Positions 44,620 through 51,951 of a stretch of 64,000 bases of DNA are shown piece by piece (positions within the stretch are counted from its first letter, which is position 1; each line of letters starts with the position of its first letter). A program made the translations under genes and the position numbers. A model generated the notes under the pieces. That model was not told the DNA's origin, made no database searches, and saw only the letters and a program-made list of their open reading frames with translations. Source of the DNA: Winogradskyella wandonensis (GTDB lineage Bacteria; Bacteroidota; Bacteroidia; Flavobacteriales; Flavobacteriaceae); contig NZ_SMGI01000001.1 in assembly GCF_004346845.1 (NCBI RefSeq), positions 434,001 through 498,000 of the forward strand. The letters run 5' to 3'.

Positions 44620-44689
44620 TGTAATTTTTTGATTTAGAGAGGAGTAGGGTATTTGTTTTTTTTATAACTTGTAAAGGAATTTAAGAGTT

Positions 44690-45217
44690 ATGAAAAAAGT
44701 CCTACTCTTTTTTATTATTGCTATTTTGCCTCTAACTATGTTGTCTTTTGCTCAACAAAACATCTATGATGCTTGTAGACAAGGCAATCTTGATATAGTT
44801 AAAAGGCTCTACACTATTAATCCTAACACTATAAACATTGAGGATGAGTCTGGATACACACCCTTGGTATTGTCTTGTTATTATGGACACGAGGACATTG
44901 TTGAATTTTTGGTAGATAAAGTTAAAACCTTAAATGATAAAACGTCTTACGGTTCCCCGCTTATGGCTGCAACAGTAAAAGGATACGATAATATTGTCGA
45001 TGTATTATTAGAAAATAATGTAGACCCTAACATTACTGACGAGCAAGGTGTAACTGCTGCTCATTATGCAGTGCTTTTTAAGAACTATTCGATTATTGAA
45101 AAATTAGTAAAAGCTAAGGCGGACTTTTCTATTAAGAATAATGTTAATAAATCACCTTTGGATTATGCCATTAGTCATAACGACGAAAAATTAAATACAC
45201 TACTAAATCTTCAATAA
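44690..45217 (+). CDS. Exported ankyrin-repeat protein
   Basis: A 175-residue protein with a signal peptide (1-22) and four ankyrin repeats between about 30 and 165. Recognisable units are YTPLVLSCYYGHEDIVEFLV, YGSPLMAATVKGYDNIVDVL, VTAAHYAVLFKNYSIIEKLV and KSPLDYAISHNDEKLNTLL. Periplasmic ankyrin proteins mediate protein contacts; related ones in other bacteria accompany heme enzymes such as catalase. The next gene, 7 bases on, encodes a DOMON-like T9SS cargo, so the two are cotranscribed. The start and signal are clear. The partner is unknown. Confidence 0.8.
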   Translation: MKKVLLFFIIAILPLTMLSFAQQNIYDACRQGNLDIVKRLYTINPNTINIEDESGYTPLVLSCYYGHEDIVEFLVDKVKTLNDKTSYGSPLMAATVKGYDNIVDVLLENNVDPNITDEQGVTAAHYAVLFKNYSIIEKLVKAKADFSIKNNVNKSPLDYAISHNDEKLNTLLNLQ

Positions 45218-45224
45218 AATTACT

Positions 45225-46013
45225 ATGAAAAAAATTACTCTATTTCTTTTTTTAATAATATCTAGTTTTGGGTTTTCCCAGAGCTGGACAACAGGAGAGG
45301 TCATGCTGGCTTCAGATTTTTCAGTCCAATTTGACATTACTAGTTCTACTGTAACTGTAACTATGATTGGCCCGTCGTCGGTTGGCTTTGCCGTTTCACC
45401 AACAAATGACGCATATAGTCAAGGAAGTGGTATGGGGCAATTTAGTGGAGATGACGTGATTTTCTATGCTAATGGAATAGTGTCTGATAGACAACAAACG
45501 GGAGGCTTTAGTCAACCGCAGCCAGATGGAACAAATAATCCATGGTCAATTTCTTCTAATACCGTAAATGGCTCAGCGAGAACGGTAGTTGCTTCTAGGG
45601 CAAGAAATACAGGGGATTCAGCAGATTTTGTCTTTCCCGACTCTGTTAGTTCTTTTACTGTAATATGGGCTAAAGGGGGAAATGCGGATTTTACATTCCA
45701 CCCAAGCGGAACTTCGGGAAGAAGTGGTACAATAGTTAATACCGTCCTAAGTAACGAAGATTTCCAACTAAACCCAGCACGATTCGTAATTTCTCCCAAT
45801 CCAAGCAATAGAGATTTAAATGTTGGTATCAACTACAACTCGAGTAGAGCTTATAACTTAGAAGTTTATGACGTATTAGGAAAGCAAATTTATAGAGGAC
45901 ATTTAACAAAAGATAATAATTCTATAGACGCTTCCAATTGGAGGAGAGGCGTTTATTTAGTTAAATTGTCTAGTGATGAGGCAACACAAACAAAAAGATT
46001 TGTTAAACAATAG
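45225..46013 (+). CDS. DOMON-like secreted protein with T9SS sorting domain
   Basis: A 262-residue exported protein with a signal peptide (1-18). Residues about 20-175 look like a DOMON domain: VQFDITSSTVTVTMIGPSS, DDVIFYANG and NADFTFHPSG resemble its strands, as in SFTVIWAKGG near the end. DOMON domains bind heme or sugars. Residues about 190-262 are a T9SS sorting domain (FVISPNPSNRDLNVG to RFVKQ). It is cotranscribed with the ankyrin gene and faces the cytochrome/YceI operon across a terminator. A heme ligand (Met or His) cannot be assigned with certainty; His164 in TFHPSG is the only candidate noted. Confidence 0.7.
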   Translation: MKKITLFLFLIISSFGFSQSWTTGEVMLASDFSVQFDITSSTVTVTMIGPSSVGFAVSPTNDAYSQGSGMGQFSGDDVIFYANGIVSDRQQTGGFSQPQPDGTNNPWSISSNTVNGSARTVVASRARNTGDSADFVFPDSVSSFTVIWAKGGNADFTFHPSGTSGRSGTIVNTVLSNEDFQLNPARFVISPNPSNRDLNVGINYNSSRAYNLEVYDVLGKQIYRGHLTKDNNSIDASNWRRGVYLVKLSSDEATQTKRFVKQ

Positions 46014-46034
46014 AATTAAGAGTTTTATATACAT

Positions 46035-46063
46035 AAAAAGACCAGCTTTTTGCTGGTCTTTTT
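46035..46063. terminator. Bidirectional terminator
   Basis: Stem AAAAAGACCAGC / GCTGGTCTTTTT with a 5-base loop. It lies between the convergent DOMON-like (+) and YceI (-) genes and has T-runs in both directions. Confidence 0.9.
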
Positions 46064-46086
46064 GTTTTTTATAGTACTTGTGGTTT

Positions 46087-46635
46087 CTATTTTTTGTTTA
46101 ATACAAATTCATAAGAGACATTAACTTCACTTGATAACTTATTACTGACTATTTTTGGGATTTCGATGTCAAAATCAGCCACATTTAGTTTTAATTCCCC
46201 TTTAATTAAAAGGCTTCCGTCTGTTTGTTTTTTAATATTAAGTGACTCATTATCCAATGTTTTTGTCTTTCCATGGAATGTTATAGAGCCTGAGTAGCTT
46301 TTTATATTAGATGCAGATAATTCATCCATAGAAAAATTAGCGATTGTGCCTTTAAAAGTAGCTTTAGGGTAGTCGTCTGATTCTGCATAGTTTTCGTTAA
46401 AATGTTCTTCCATTAGAGCATTCTTAAAACGGAAACCTTTAACCAAAACTAAGGCTGCAAACTCTCCATTCTCTGTATTTATTATAGCAGTAGTATTTTT
46501 GTTTGTAGCTTTTACTTCTTCAAAAGATGGGACTGAGGCTTCAAAAGTAACCTTACCTGTTTTAGTAAGGTATTTACTTTGAGCAAAAATGCCTATTGAT
46601 GTCAATAGAGTAAATAGAATAAGTAAACGTTTCAT
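46087..46635 (-). CDS. YceI-family periplasmic lipocalin-like protein
   Basis: A 182-residue protein with a signal peptide (1-18) and a YceI beta barrel. Typical blocks are KTGKVTFEASVP at the start, NTENGEFAALVLVKGF, DYPKATFKGTI and the ending FDIEIPKIVSNKLSSEVNV. YceI proteins bind long isoprenoid lipids such as polyprenyl or quinone tails. It is the last gene of an operon after a cytochrome c lipoprotein, a DUF5777 barrel and an OB-fold protein, which supports a quinone or redox-linked role. In proteobacteria YceI often pairs with cytochrome b561. Here it is a separate arrangement. Confidence 0.88.
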   Translation of the reverse strand: MKRLLILFTLLTSIGIFAQSKYLTKTGKVTFEASVPSFEEVKATNKNTTAIINTENGEFAALVLVKGFRFKNALMEEHFNENYAESDDYPKATFKGTIANFSMDELSASNIKSYSGSITFHGKTKTLDNESLNIKKQTDGSLLIKGELKLNVADFDIEIPKIVSNKLSSEVNVSYEFVLNKK

Positions 46636-46674
46636 AGTTCAATTTTTTTAGTATTATTCAATAACTATTCCATT

Positions 46675-47052
46675 TTAGTTATCTAACAATCCTTCTTCTT
46701 GCCACTGAATGATTAAATCAATTAGATTTTGTGGAAGTCTGACACCAGTTAATGGCATAGCTCCAGCTTCACCTGGCTGTGCAGAAATACGATTGACGAG
46801 ATTATTATTTTCTATTCCAAAAACTATTTCGCCATGATTTCTCAATGATGTCTGTGCTCCGAAGTTTTGTGGTGTATCACCATGACAAGTCACGCAGTTA
46901 TTATCGAAAATAGGTTTTATATCATCTTGAAAGCTAACCAACACTGGTGGCGGTGTATTATCAATTAAATCTTCCTCGCTAACATTAGTACAACTAAGCA
47001 TTACAGAAATTAATAATGTTGCTAATATGTATTTATAATTTTTCATCTTCAT
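46675..47052 (-). CDS. Mono-heme c-type cytochrome lipoprotein
   Basis: A 125-residue lipoprotein (lipobox ending in VMLSC, Cys21). It has one heme c site, Cys53-Cys56-His57 in CVTCHGD, preceded by DIKPIFDNNC, which is typical of short Bacteroidota cytochrome c domains. The axial Met is probably Met99 in GAMPLTG, with the closing DLIIQWQEEGLL helix. It lies between the DUF5777 barrel (6 bases) and YceI (39 bases). It could pass electrons to or from the YceI-bound isoprenoid. Predicted location is lipid-anchored, periplasm-facing. Confidence 0.85.
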   Translation of the reverse strand: MKMKNYKYILATLLISVMLSCTNVSEEDLIDNTPPPVLVSFQDDIKPIFDNNCVTCHGDTPQNFGAQTSLRNHGEIVFGIENNNLVNRISAQPGEAGAMPLTGVRLPQNLIDLIIQWQEEGLLDN

Positions 47053-47058
47053 TTTTTT

Positions 47059-47910
47059 TTAAAATACACGACTTAAATTAAATCCAAAGAAAAAATCACC
47101 ATCACCCCAATCTCCAGTTCCTTGACCTAGAAATGTATTGGTGTTCATGCCTTGAGCATTTGTAAAATGCATTTGGAATACATGTCCGCCAGTTTCTAAG
47201 TCCACGCCAATAGATAATGGATTTTTATATGGTGATGTGTCAGAACGGTTAAGGTGCCATCCATAATCCATATTAAGAGACCATCTCTTTGTTAATTTAT
47301 ATCTTCCTCCAAGTCCTAGAGCATATTGCGTATTATCTTGATTGTTATCAATAACATAATTATCATGGAATATAGTGGGTGCCAATTGTAAGGATAAATT
47401 TTTATTAAACTTTCGGGCAATTAAAAGCTGAGTAGCGTATCCCAAACGATTTTCAAACTCTAATTTAGGCAGATTTGCTTCGTCTAAAGCCGTGTTTATT
47501 AAAAATGAATTATACCCAACAATAGTAAATGGTGAGCCACCTTCTTTTTGCTTTACCAATCTATATTTTAAAGCACCTTCATATATTTTTTGAAAGGAAC
47601 TTCGTGAAACACTAACATTTAGCCAATCATTAACACCATAAATAAAGTTAAGTCGAGTCACAGCATCGTCAAGACCAAAAAAACTTTCAAATCCATTTTT
47701 AACAGTACCAAAACGGTGCGCAACAACAAATGTAAATTCTTTTTTTGCTGTCAGTTTAGTTGATTCAAAGTTTACAATCTTGAGTCCCTTAAACGTAGCA
47801 GTAGCGTAATTATCTTCAGGTGATTCTTGGTCTATTTCGTCGAGCAAATCATCTTGTGCAAACAGCGAAATAGAAAATAAGAGTAGTAATAAAGAAATTG
47901 ATTTTTTCAT
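47059..47910 (-). CDS. DUF5777-family outer-membrane beta-barrel protein
   Basis: A 283-residue exported protein with a signal peptide (1-18), followed by alternating strands with an end typical of outer-membrane barrels (GDWGDGDFFFGFNLSRVF, terminal Phe). The N-terminal ATFKGLKIVNFESTKL and EFTFVVAHRFG match the DUF5777 family of Bacteroidota. Family function is unknown. The start overlaps the stop of the OB-fold gene (TAATG), and the cytochrome gene follows after 6 bases, so translation of the set is coupled. It may be the outer-membrane part of a redox or lipid-handling complex. Confidence 0.8.
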   Translation of the reverse strand: MKKSISLLLLLFSISLFAQDDLLDEIDQESPEDNYATATFKGLKIVNFESTKLTAKKEFTFVVAHRFGTVKNGFESFFGLDDAVTRLNFIYGVNDWLNVSVSRSSFQKIYEGALKYRLVKQKEGGSPFTIVGYNSFLINTALDEANLPKLEFENRLGYATQLLIARKFNKNLSLQLAPTIFHDNYVIDNNQDNTQYALGLGGRYKLTKRWSLNMDYGWHLNRSDTSPYKNPLSIGVDLETGGHVFQMHFTNAQGMNTNTFLGQGTGDWGDGDFFFGFNLSRVF

Positions 47911-48293
47911 TAGTTAGTAGTTATGGTGCATTGATCGAGTTTAATTTCTTCCAGTAAGTCGTCGTAACCGATAAATCGTCCTTTAACAGAAATTTTTCTT
48001 TTCTCCGATATAGGGTTTTGTTCAAGCAAGCTACAAAAGATTGAGTTATTAAGCGTCACACTGCTATTTCGCTGTGCAGTTATTTCACCATTAATAAGTA
48101 TAGTTTTATTAAGATATTTTGATTGTGCGATTTCTGTATCGGTGGCAAATTCTGCTATTAAATCTTCGGCATTTAAGGTGTAGGCTGCAGATTCAGTACT
48201 TATATCTCTATGGTCTTGATAAACGTAATTATAACCAAAAACAGCAGCAATTAGGAGAAGAATAATAACAATGAGAAGCGTCTTTTTTTTCAT
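47910..48293 (-). CDS. Membrane-anchored OB-fold (tRNA_anti-like) protein
   Basis: A 127-residue protein with an N-terminal transmembrane anchor (about 5-22) and an OB-like fold: ADFA-type turn LIAEFATDTEIAQSKYLNK, strand TILINGEITA, and KISVKGRFIGYDDLLEEIKLD, as in the tRNA_anti-like family of Bacteroidota. It lacks other domains. It starts the operon with DUF5777, cytochrome and YceI, with TAATG overlap to the next gene. Cys104 or Cys123-type residues (SIFCSLL, DQCTITT) may form a disulfide. The role is unknown; nucleic-acid binding is not implied by the location outside the membrane. Confidence 0.7.
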   Translation of the reverse strand: MKKKTLLIVIILLLIAAVFGYNYVYQDHRDISTESAAYTLNAEDLIAEFATDTEIAQSKYLNKTILINGEITAQRNSSVTLNNSIFCSLLEQNPISEKRKISVKGRFIGYDDLLEEIKLDQCTITTN

Positions 48294-48346
48294 ATTAAAT
48301 TGAAATACAGTCTGATATAAAGTTATGAAAAATATTCAATTAAGGA

Positions 48347-48883
48347 CTATAGTTCAATATCTACTCTATAGGATTTAAGCGATTCTTTATAATCTTCAAC
48401 CGAAAAGTTTTCCTCAGAAAACTCTAGTTTTCGCATTTTATTTGCTTCGTTACGCTTAATTGCCTTTAAAAAGCGTTTTAATTCTTCTTCATTAGTAATT
48501 TTTAATCCTGGTACTTCTACGGTTTTTCCGCTTTCATCAACAGCGACCATGGTAAAATAAGACGAATTGCAATGTTTCTTTTTGCCGGTTCTAATATTTT
48601 CAGATTCAACTCTAATACCAACAACCATAGATGAGTTACCAACATAGTTAACGGATGCCTTCATGGTAACTAATTCGCCAACTTCAATAGGATTCAAAAA
48701 ATTCACCTTGTCAACCGAAGCTGTTACACAATACGATTGCGAATGCTTAGAAGCACAACTAAAAGCAATTTGGTCCATTAAGCTAAGTATGTAGCCACCG
48801 TGAATTTTTCCTCCAAAATTGGTGTTAGATGGCAACATCAATTGCGAAATCTCTATTCTAGAGGATTTTACAGATTTAAACAT
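48347..48883 (-). CDS. Hotdog-fold acyl-CoA thioesterase
   Basis: A 178-residue cytosolic thioesterase. The hotdog motif LPSNTNFGGKIHGGYILSLMDQIA contains the acid and GGK-type loop, and the ACOT/YciA signature NFLNPIEVGELVTMKASVNYVG follows. Such enzymes hydrolyse acyl-CoA to fatty acid and CoA, often as hexamers. The C-terminal tail (about 140-178) is a charged extension beyond the core. Its start overlaps the DUF3307 stop by 8 bases, so it is translationally coupled and is the third gene after SatD and DUF3307. Specificity is unknown. Confidence 0.85.
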   Translation of the reverse strand: MFKSVKSSRIEISQLMLPSNTNFGGKIHGGYILSLMDQIAFSCASKHSQSYCVTASVDKVNFLNPIEVGELVTMKASVNYVGNSSMVVGIRVESENIRTGKKKHCNSSYFTMVAVDESGKTVEVPGLKITNEEELKRFLKAIKRNEANKMRKLEFSEENFSVEDYKESLKSYRVDIEL

Positions 48884-49592
48884 AAGACTGAAGGTTTAGA
48901 TAAAGTAATCCTATTAAAATAGCGATTCCAAAACTTATCAAAGTACCAATGAGTATGTATTCCGTTAGTTTTCGTTCTTTAGAAGCCGTTAAATCTCCAA
49001 ACCGAAAAACTGATTTAGCAGTAATTAAAAAGCCAACAGCTTCCCATCGACCAACAACGATGAATATAAAAACAAGAAGCCTTTCGAGTATGCCAATGTA
49101 TTTACCCGCATCTTTTAGCGACTCGTTGCCTTTTGTGATTTTATTTATATCCCATTTTGAAAAAATAGTTTTCATAATAATTGATGTAGGCTGAATTAAA
49201 AACAGTACGCAAACCAATAAGAGTAAGTTGCCTGTATTAACGATGTTAAACGTAAGCGTGTCTTCCAGAAAAAGAGGAACAATCAATAGAATAGTTAATA
49301 CATGCAATAGCTGATCTACAAAGAATAATAAGCGCTTGTTCTTCTTATTTTGAAGTAAAAGCTTAGCACCATCAATGACGTAATGAATTACCCCGACCAA
49401 TACTATCATAGGCCATAATGATAAGTCCCAAACTAAAACAAACATTAAGGCAACATGAATTAGGATATGCACGTAAAGCCATTTAGATTTTAGTTGATGT
49501 TTCTCTTTGTGTTTTACCCATTGTTGTGGTTGAAGAAAGAAATCGCCAATAAGGTGAGCGAGTATGAGTTTTAATAGGAGAAGTGTCATCAT
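48876..49592 (-). CDS. DUF3307 multi-pass membrane protein
   Basis: A 238-residue membrane protein with about six hydrophobic helices, of family DUF3307. Polar residues sit in or near the helices in a suggestive pattern: His13 and Asp17 (LAHLIGDFF), His42 and His46 (YVHILIHV), His70 and Asp74 (IHYVIDGAK), Asp93 and His97 (VDQLLHVL). This could be an intramembrane metal site, but that is my inference; the family has no assigned function. It lies 6 bases after satD, the usual neighbour, and overlaps the thioesterase gene by 8 bases. Confidence 0.75.
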   Translation of the reverse strand: MMTLLLLKLILAHLIGDFFLQPQQWVKHKEKHQLKSKWLYVHILIHVALMFVLVWDLSLWPMIVLVGVIHYVIDGAKLLLQNKKNKRLLFFVDQLLHVLTILLIVPLFLEDTLTFNIVNTGNLLLLVCVLFLIQPTSIIMKTIFSKWDINKITKGNESLKDAGKYIGILERLLVFIFIVVGRWEAVGFLITAKSVFRFGDLTASKERKLTEYILIGTLISFGIAILIGLLYLNLQSYV

Positions 49593-49598
49593 TTAGGG

Positions 49599-50213
49599 CT
49601 ATTTTAAATTTGAAACTTTTTGTCTAAACATACTATCCAATTCTTTTATTTCGTCTAGATAAGCACGTTTTTGCCGTTTACTTACCGCATCTTGACTAAT
49701 ACCTACTAATTTAGCTAATTCAGATTGAATCATCTGAGGATTCTCTAAACTAAGTTTTACAATTTCTGCTGAATTTGTAGTCCAATTATCCATAGCGATT
49801 AAGGCTAGTTTGAAATATAAATTAAGCTCCTTGTCTAAACCGAAGTCATTTGTCTTTATTTTTAAATTTTGTTTTTCCTTTTTTAAGGTTTCAAAGGTCT
49901 CTCCGGAAAAGACAAACGCTTCTCCGTTAGATTCAGCCACGGAATTACCTTCATAGTCTTTATTCCCAATACCAATAGACATACGAACATCTAGGCCTTT
50001 TAGAGATTTAATACATGCTTTGATATAAACGGCAGTACTAAAGCTCTCTTCAACCTTAGGAAAATCTAATTGAAAACTATCTCCTCTATAAATATCATAG
50101 AATTTAGAATCTGAAGATTTGTTTTCTAAAGCAGACTTCAATGGTTTTAACCATAAATCTTGGTTTATAGCTTTGCGTGATTTAATAATATCTCCTGTGA
50201 TTACACTTGTCAT
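49599..50213 (-). CDS. satD: SatD-family regulator: cyclase/GGDEF-like domain plus HTH
   Basis: A 204-residue SatD-family protein. The N-terminal part (1-110) resembles a degenerate GGDEF/nucleotide-cyclase fold: ITGDIIKSRKA at the start, YRGDSFQL (residues 42-49) at the GGDEF position, and VRMSIGIG (76-83) at the conserved strand. The C-terminal part carries a helix-turn-helix (SELAKLVGISQDAVSKRQKRA, about 163-185). The name comes from the secretion and acid tolerance locus of Streptococcus mutans. Three 28-bp repeats cover the promoter side of this gene. It is first in an operon with DUF3307 and a thioesterase. DNA binding is likely; nucleotide sensing is speculative. Confidence 0.75.
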   Translation of the reverse strand: MTSVITGDIIKSRKAINQDLWLKPLKSALENKSSDSKFYDIYRGDSFQLDFPKVEESFSTAVYIKACIKSLKGLDVRMSIGIGNKDYEGNSVAESNGEAFVFSGETFETLKKEKQNLKIKTNDFGLDKELNLYFKLALIAMDNWTTNSAEIVKLSLENPQMIQSELAKLVGISQDAVSKRQKRAYLDEIKELDSMFRQKVSNLK

Positions 50214-50229
50214 ATATTCGATATTTTTT

Positions 50230-50237
50230 CAAATATA
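50230..50237 (-). promoter_or_regulatory. -7 promoter box of the satD operon
   Basis: TATATTTG on the minus strand matches TAnnTTTG and gives a leader of only about 10 bases. Its upstream end overlaps the first 28-bp repeat by 2 bases; no TTG is visible at -33, where repeat 1 lies. Confidence 0.7.
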
Positions 50238-50310
50238 TGCCTTTTTTATGGAATAATATAATTTATGCCTTAATTATGGAATATTATTAATTATGCCTTT
50301 TATATGGAAT
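50236..50310 (-). repeat. Three 28-bp phased repeats upstream of satD
   Basis: The 19-mer TATGCCTTnnnTATGGAAT occurs three times in the same orientation, starting every 28 bases exactly; 16 positions are identical in all three copies and only the three central bases and the linkers differ. Within each copy, TATGCC and TATGGA are related half-sites 11 bases apart. The array fills the gap between the satD promoter and the next gene. It has the look of an array of regulator-binding sites, most likely for SatD. Confidence 0.85.
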
Positions 50311-50312
50311 AT

Positions 50313-50579
50313 TTAATCAATATCTTTTTTGTGCCAATTGTTTCTTATGCCATATTCGGTTTCAACCTTTTGAAATAGACCAATAAGCAAAAAAATAGCA
50401 CCTAATACAAAACTTATTATCGTGATAAAAAGATTAAGGTCTTCTCTTTCTGAAATTTTATAATCTGATATCATAAGAATAATCGAGAAGCAAATCGCAG
50501 CAATCCCTAATAATAGAACACGCATATAATAAAAACGGAGTGTCCACTTGTAAATGGTATTTATAAGTTTCTTATTCAA
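50313..50579 (-). CDS. Small two-helix membrane protein
   Basis: An 88-residue protein with two hydrophobic helices (about 20-38 and 47-66) and a basic C-terminus; no family is recognised. The start used is a TTG inside the end of rmuC (8-base overlap). An ATG 54 bases later would give a 70-residue protein starting right at the first helix, and either is possible. It is cotranscribed with rmuC. Its stop is 2 bases from the outermost 28-bp repeat of the satD promoter. Confidence 0.55.
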   Translation of the reverse strand: MNKKLINTIYKWTLRFYYMRVLLLGIAAICFSIILMISDYKISEREDLNLFITIISFVLGAIFLLIGLFQKVETEYGIRNNWHKKDID

Positions 50580-51894
50580 AATCCTCTTCAGCTCGTTTTA
50601 TAATAGCTTCCGGCAATGACTTCTTAGCTTTTGCCCCCATTTTCTTAATATTTTCTACACGCGAAATCAGATTACCTTTGCCTTCAACCAATTTATTCAT
50701 GGCAGAAGCGTAGTCGCTTTTAGCAGCGTCTATTTTTTTGCCTACACCAGTTAAATCGGTTACTAAGCCTTCAAACTTATCATATAAAGCGCCAGCTTGT
50801 CGGGCTATTTCAATGGCATTTTGTTGCTGTTTTTCGTTATTCCACATCGTATCGATAGTACGAAGTGTCGCTAAAAGTGTAGAAGGCGTAACTATAACAA
50901 TGTTTTGTTCAAAAGCTTTATTGTACAGTGTGTTATCTTCGTTAATGGCTACAGCGAAAGCAGGCTCTATCGGAATAAACATCAGTACAAAATCAGGCGA
51001 TTCTATATCGTATAAATCTTGATAATTTTTTGCCGAAAGTTGGTCTACATGCTTTTTTATAGAATTAACATGTGCTTTTAGATAGACCGCTCGTTCATCA
51101 TCGTCAGCATTAACCATACGCTCGTAATCTACCAAAGAGACTTTGGAATCGATAATCATTTTCTTAGAGTCTGGAAGGTGTAACACAACATCTGGCATAA
51201 CACGAGAACCATCTTCTCGCTGAAAGTTTTGCTGAACAAAATATTCGCGGTCTTTTTCTAAACCAGATTTTTCTAAGACGCGCTCCAACACCAACTCACC
51301 CCAATTACCTTGCGTTTTACTATCGCCTTTAAGTGCTTTGGTAAGGTTGGTCGCTTCTTTGGCCATTTGTTGGTTGAGGTCTTTTAAACCAAGTAATTGC
51401 TCTTTTAAAGCCGAGTGCATACTTATACTTTCTTTTTGAGAATCTTCTACCTTTTTCTCAAAGGTTTTTATTTTCTCTTCAAGCGGATTAAGGATATTTT
51501 TAATGTTTTCTTTATTCTGATTTGTGAATTTCTCTGACTTTTCATCAAGAATTTTTTGCGCCATTAACTCAAAATCTTTACGTAGTTGCTCTTGCTGCTT
51601 GGCTAATTCTTCATCTCGCTTTAAGTTTTGTTGTTGGAGATTTTCCATCTCGGTATTACGACGCGATAACTCGGTACTCAGAAACTCTTTTTCACGACGA
51701 ATCTCTTCACGCTCACTTTCTACTTTATCGATGGTTTGTTTTAAATCTGCGATAGAATTACTAAGTTGAAGCTGACGCTCTTCCAAAGTACTTTTATCAC
51801 TTTTGCTTTTTAGCTGTGCGAATTTAAGTCCAATATATCCGCCAATTGCTGCAGAAACTATAATAGAAATAAGAAGAATAAGCGTGTCGTTCAT
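50572..51894 (-). CDS. rmuC: DNA recombination protein RmuC
   Basis: A 440-residue RmuC: an N-terminal transmembrane anchor (about 3-22), a long coiled coil (about 30-150), and the conserved nuclease-like core (GNWGELVLERVLEKSGL at about 190, MPDVVLHLPDSKKMIIDSKVS, and DFVLMFIPIEPAFA). RmuC limits inversions at short repeats and is fused to a PD-(D/E)XK-like domain: the D in MPDVV and the DSK in IIDSKVS are the candidate active-site residues. A -7 box lies about 20 bases upstream. A small membrane protein gene overlaps its end. Confidence 0.92.
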   Translation of the reverse strand: MNDTLILLISIIVSAAIGGYIGLKFAQLKSKSDKSTLEERQLQLSNSIADLKQTIDKVESEREEIRREKEFLSTELSRRNTEMENLQQQNLKRDEELAKQQEQLRKDFELMAQKILDEKSEKFTNQNKENIKNILNPLEEKIKTFEKKVEDSQKESISMHSALKEQLLGLKDLNQQMAKEATNLTKALKGDSKTQGNWGELVLERVLEKSGLEKDREYFVQQNFQREDGSRVMPDVVLHLPDSKKMIIDSKVSLVDYERMVNADDDERAVYLKAHVNSIKKHVDQLSAKNYQDLYDIESPDFVLMFIPIEPAFAVAINEDNTLYNKAFEQNIVIVTPSTLLATLRTIDTMWNNEKQQQNAIEIARQAGALYDKFEGLVTDLTGVGKKIDAAKSDYASAMNKLVEGKGNLISRVENIKKMGAKAKKSLPEAIIKRAEEDFE

Positions 51895-51914
51895 GTTTTA
51901 AATGTGAGTTTTAT

Positions 51915-51922
51915 CAAAGATA
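51915..51922 (-). promoter_or_regulatory. -7 promoter box for rmuC
   Basis: TATCTTTG followed by ATAAA on the minus strand matches TAnnTTTG. It lies 20 bases before the ATG of rmuC. Confidence 0.55.
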
Positions 51923-51951
51923 AATTTTAATGTTGAAATAGAAACAGAAAA

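Noticed and set aside
50236..50310. Plasmid-type iterons or a CRISPR
   Set aside because: Three 19-bp units with 9-bp linkers directly at a promoter, no rep or cas genes and no spacer-length gaps; an operator array fits better.
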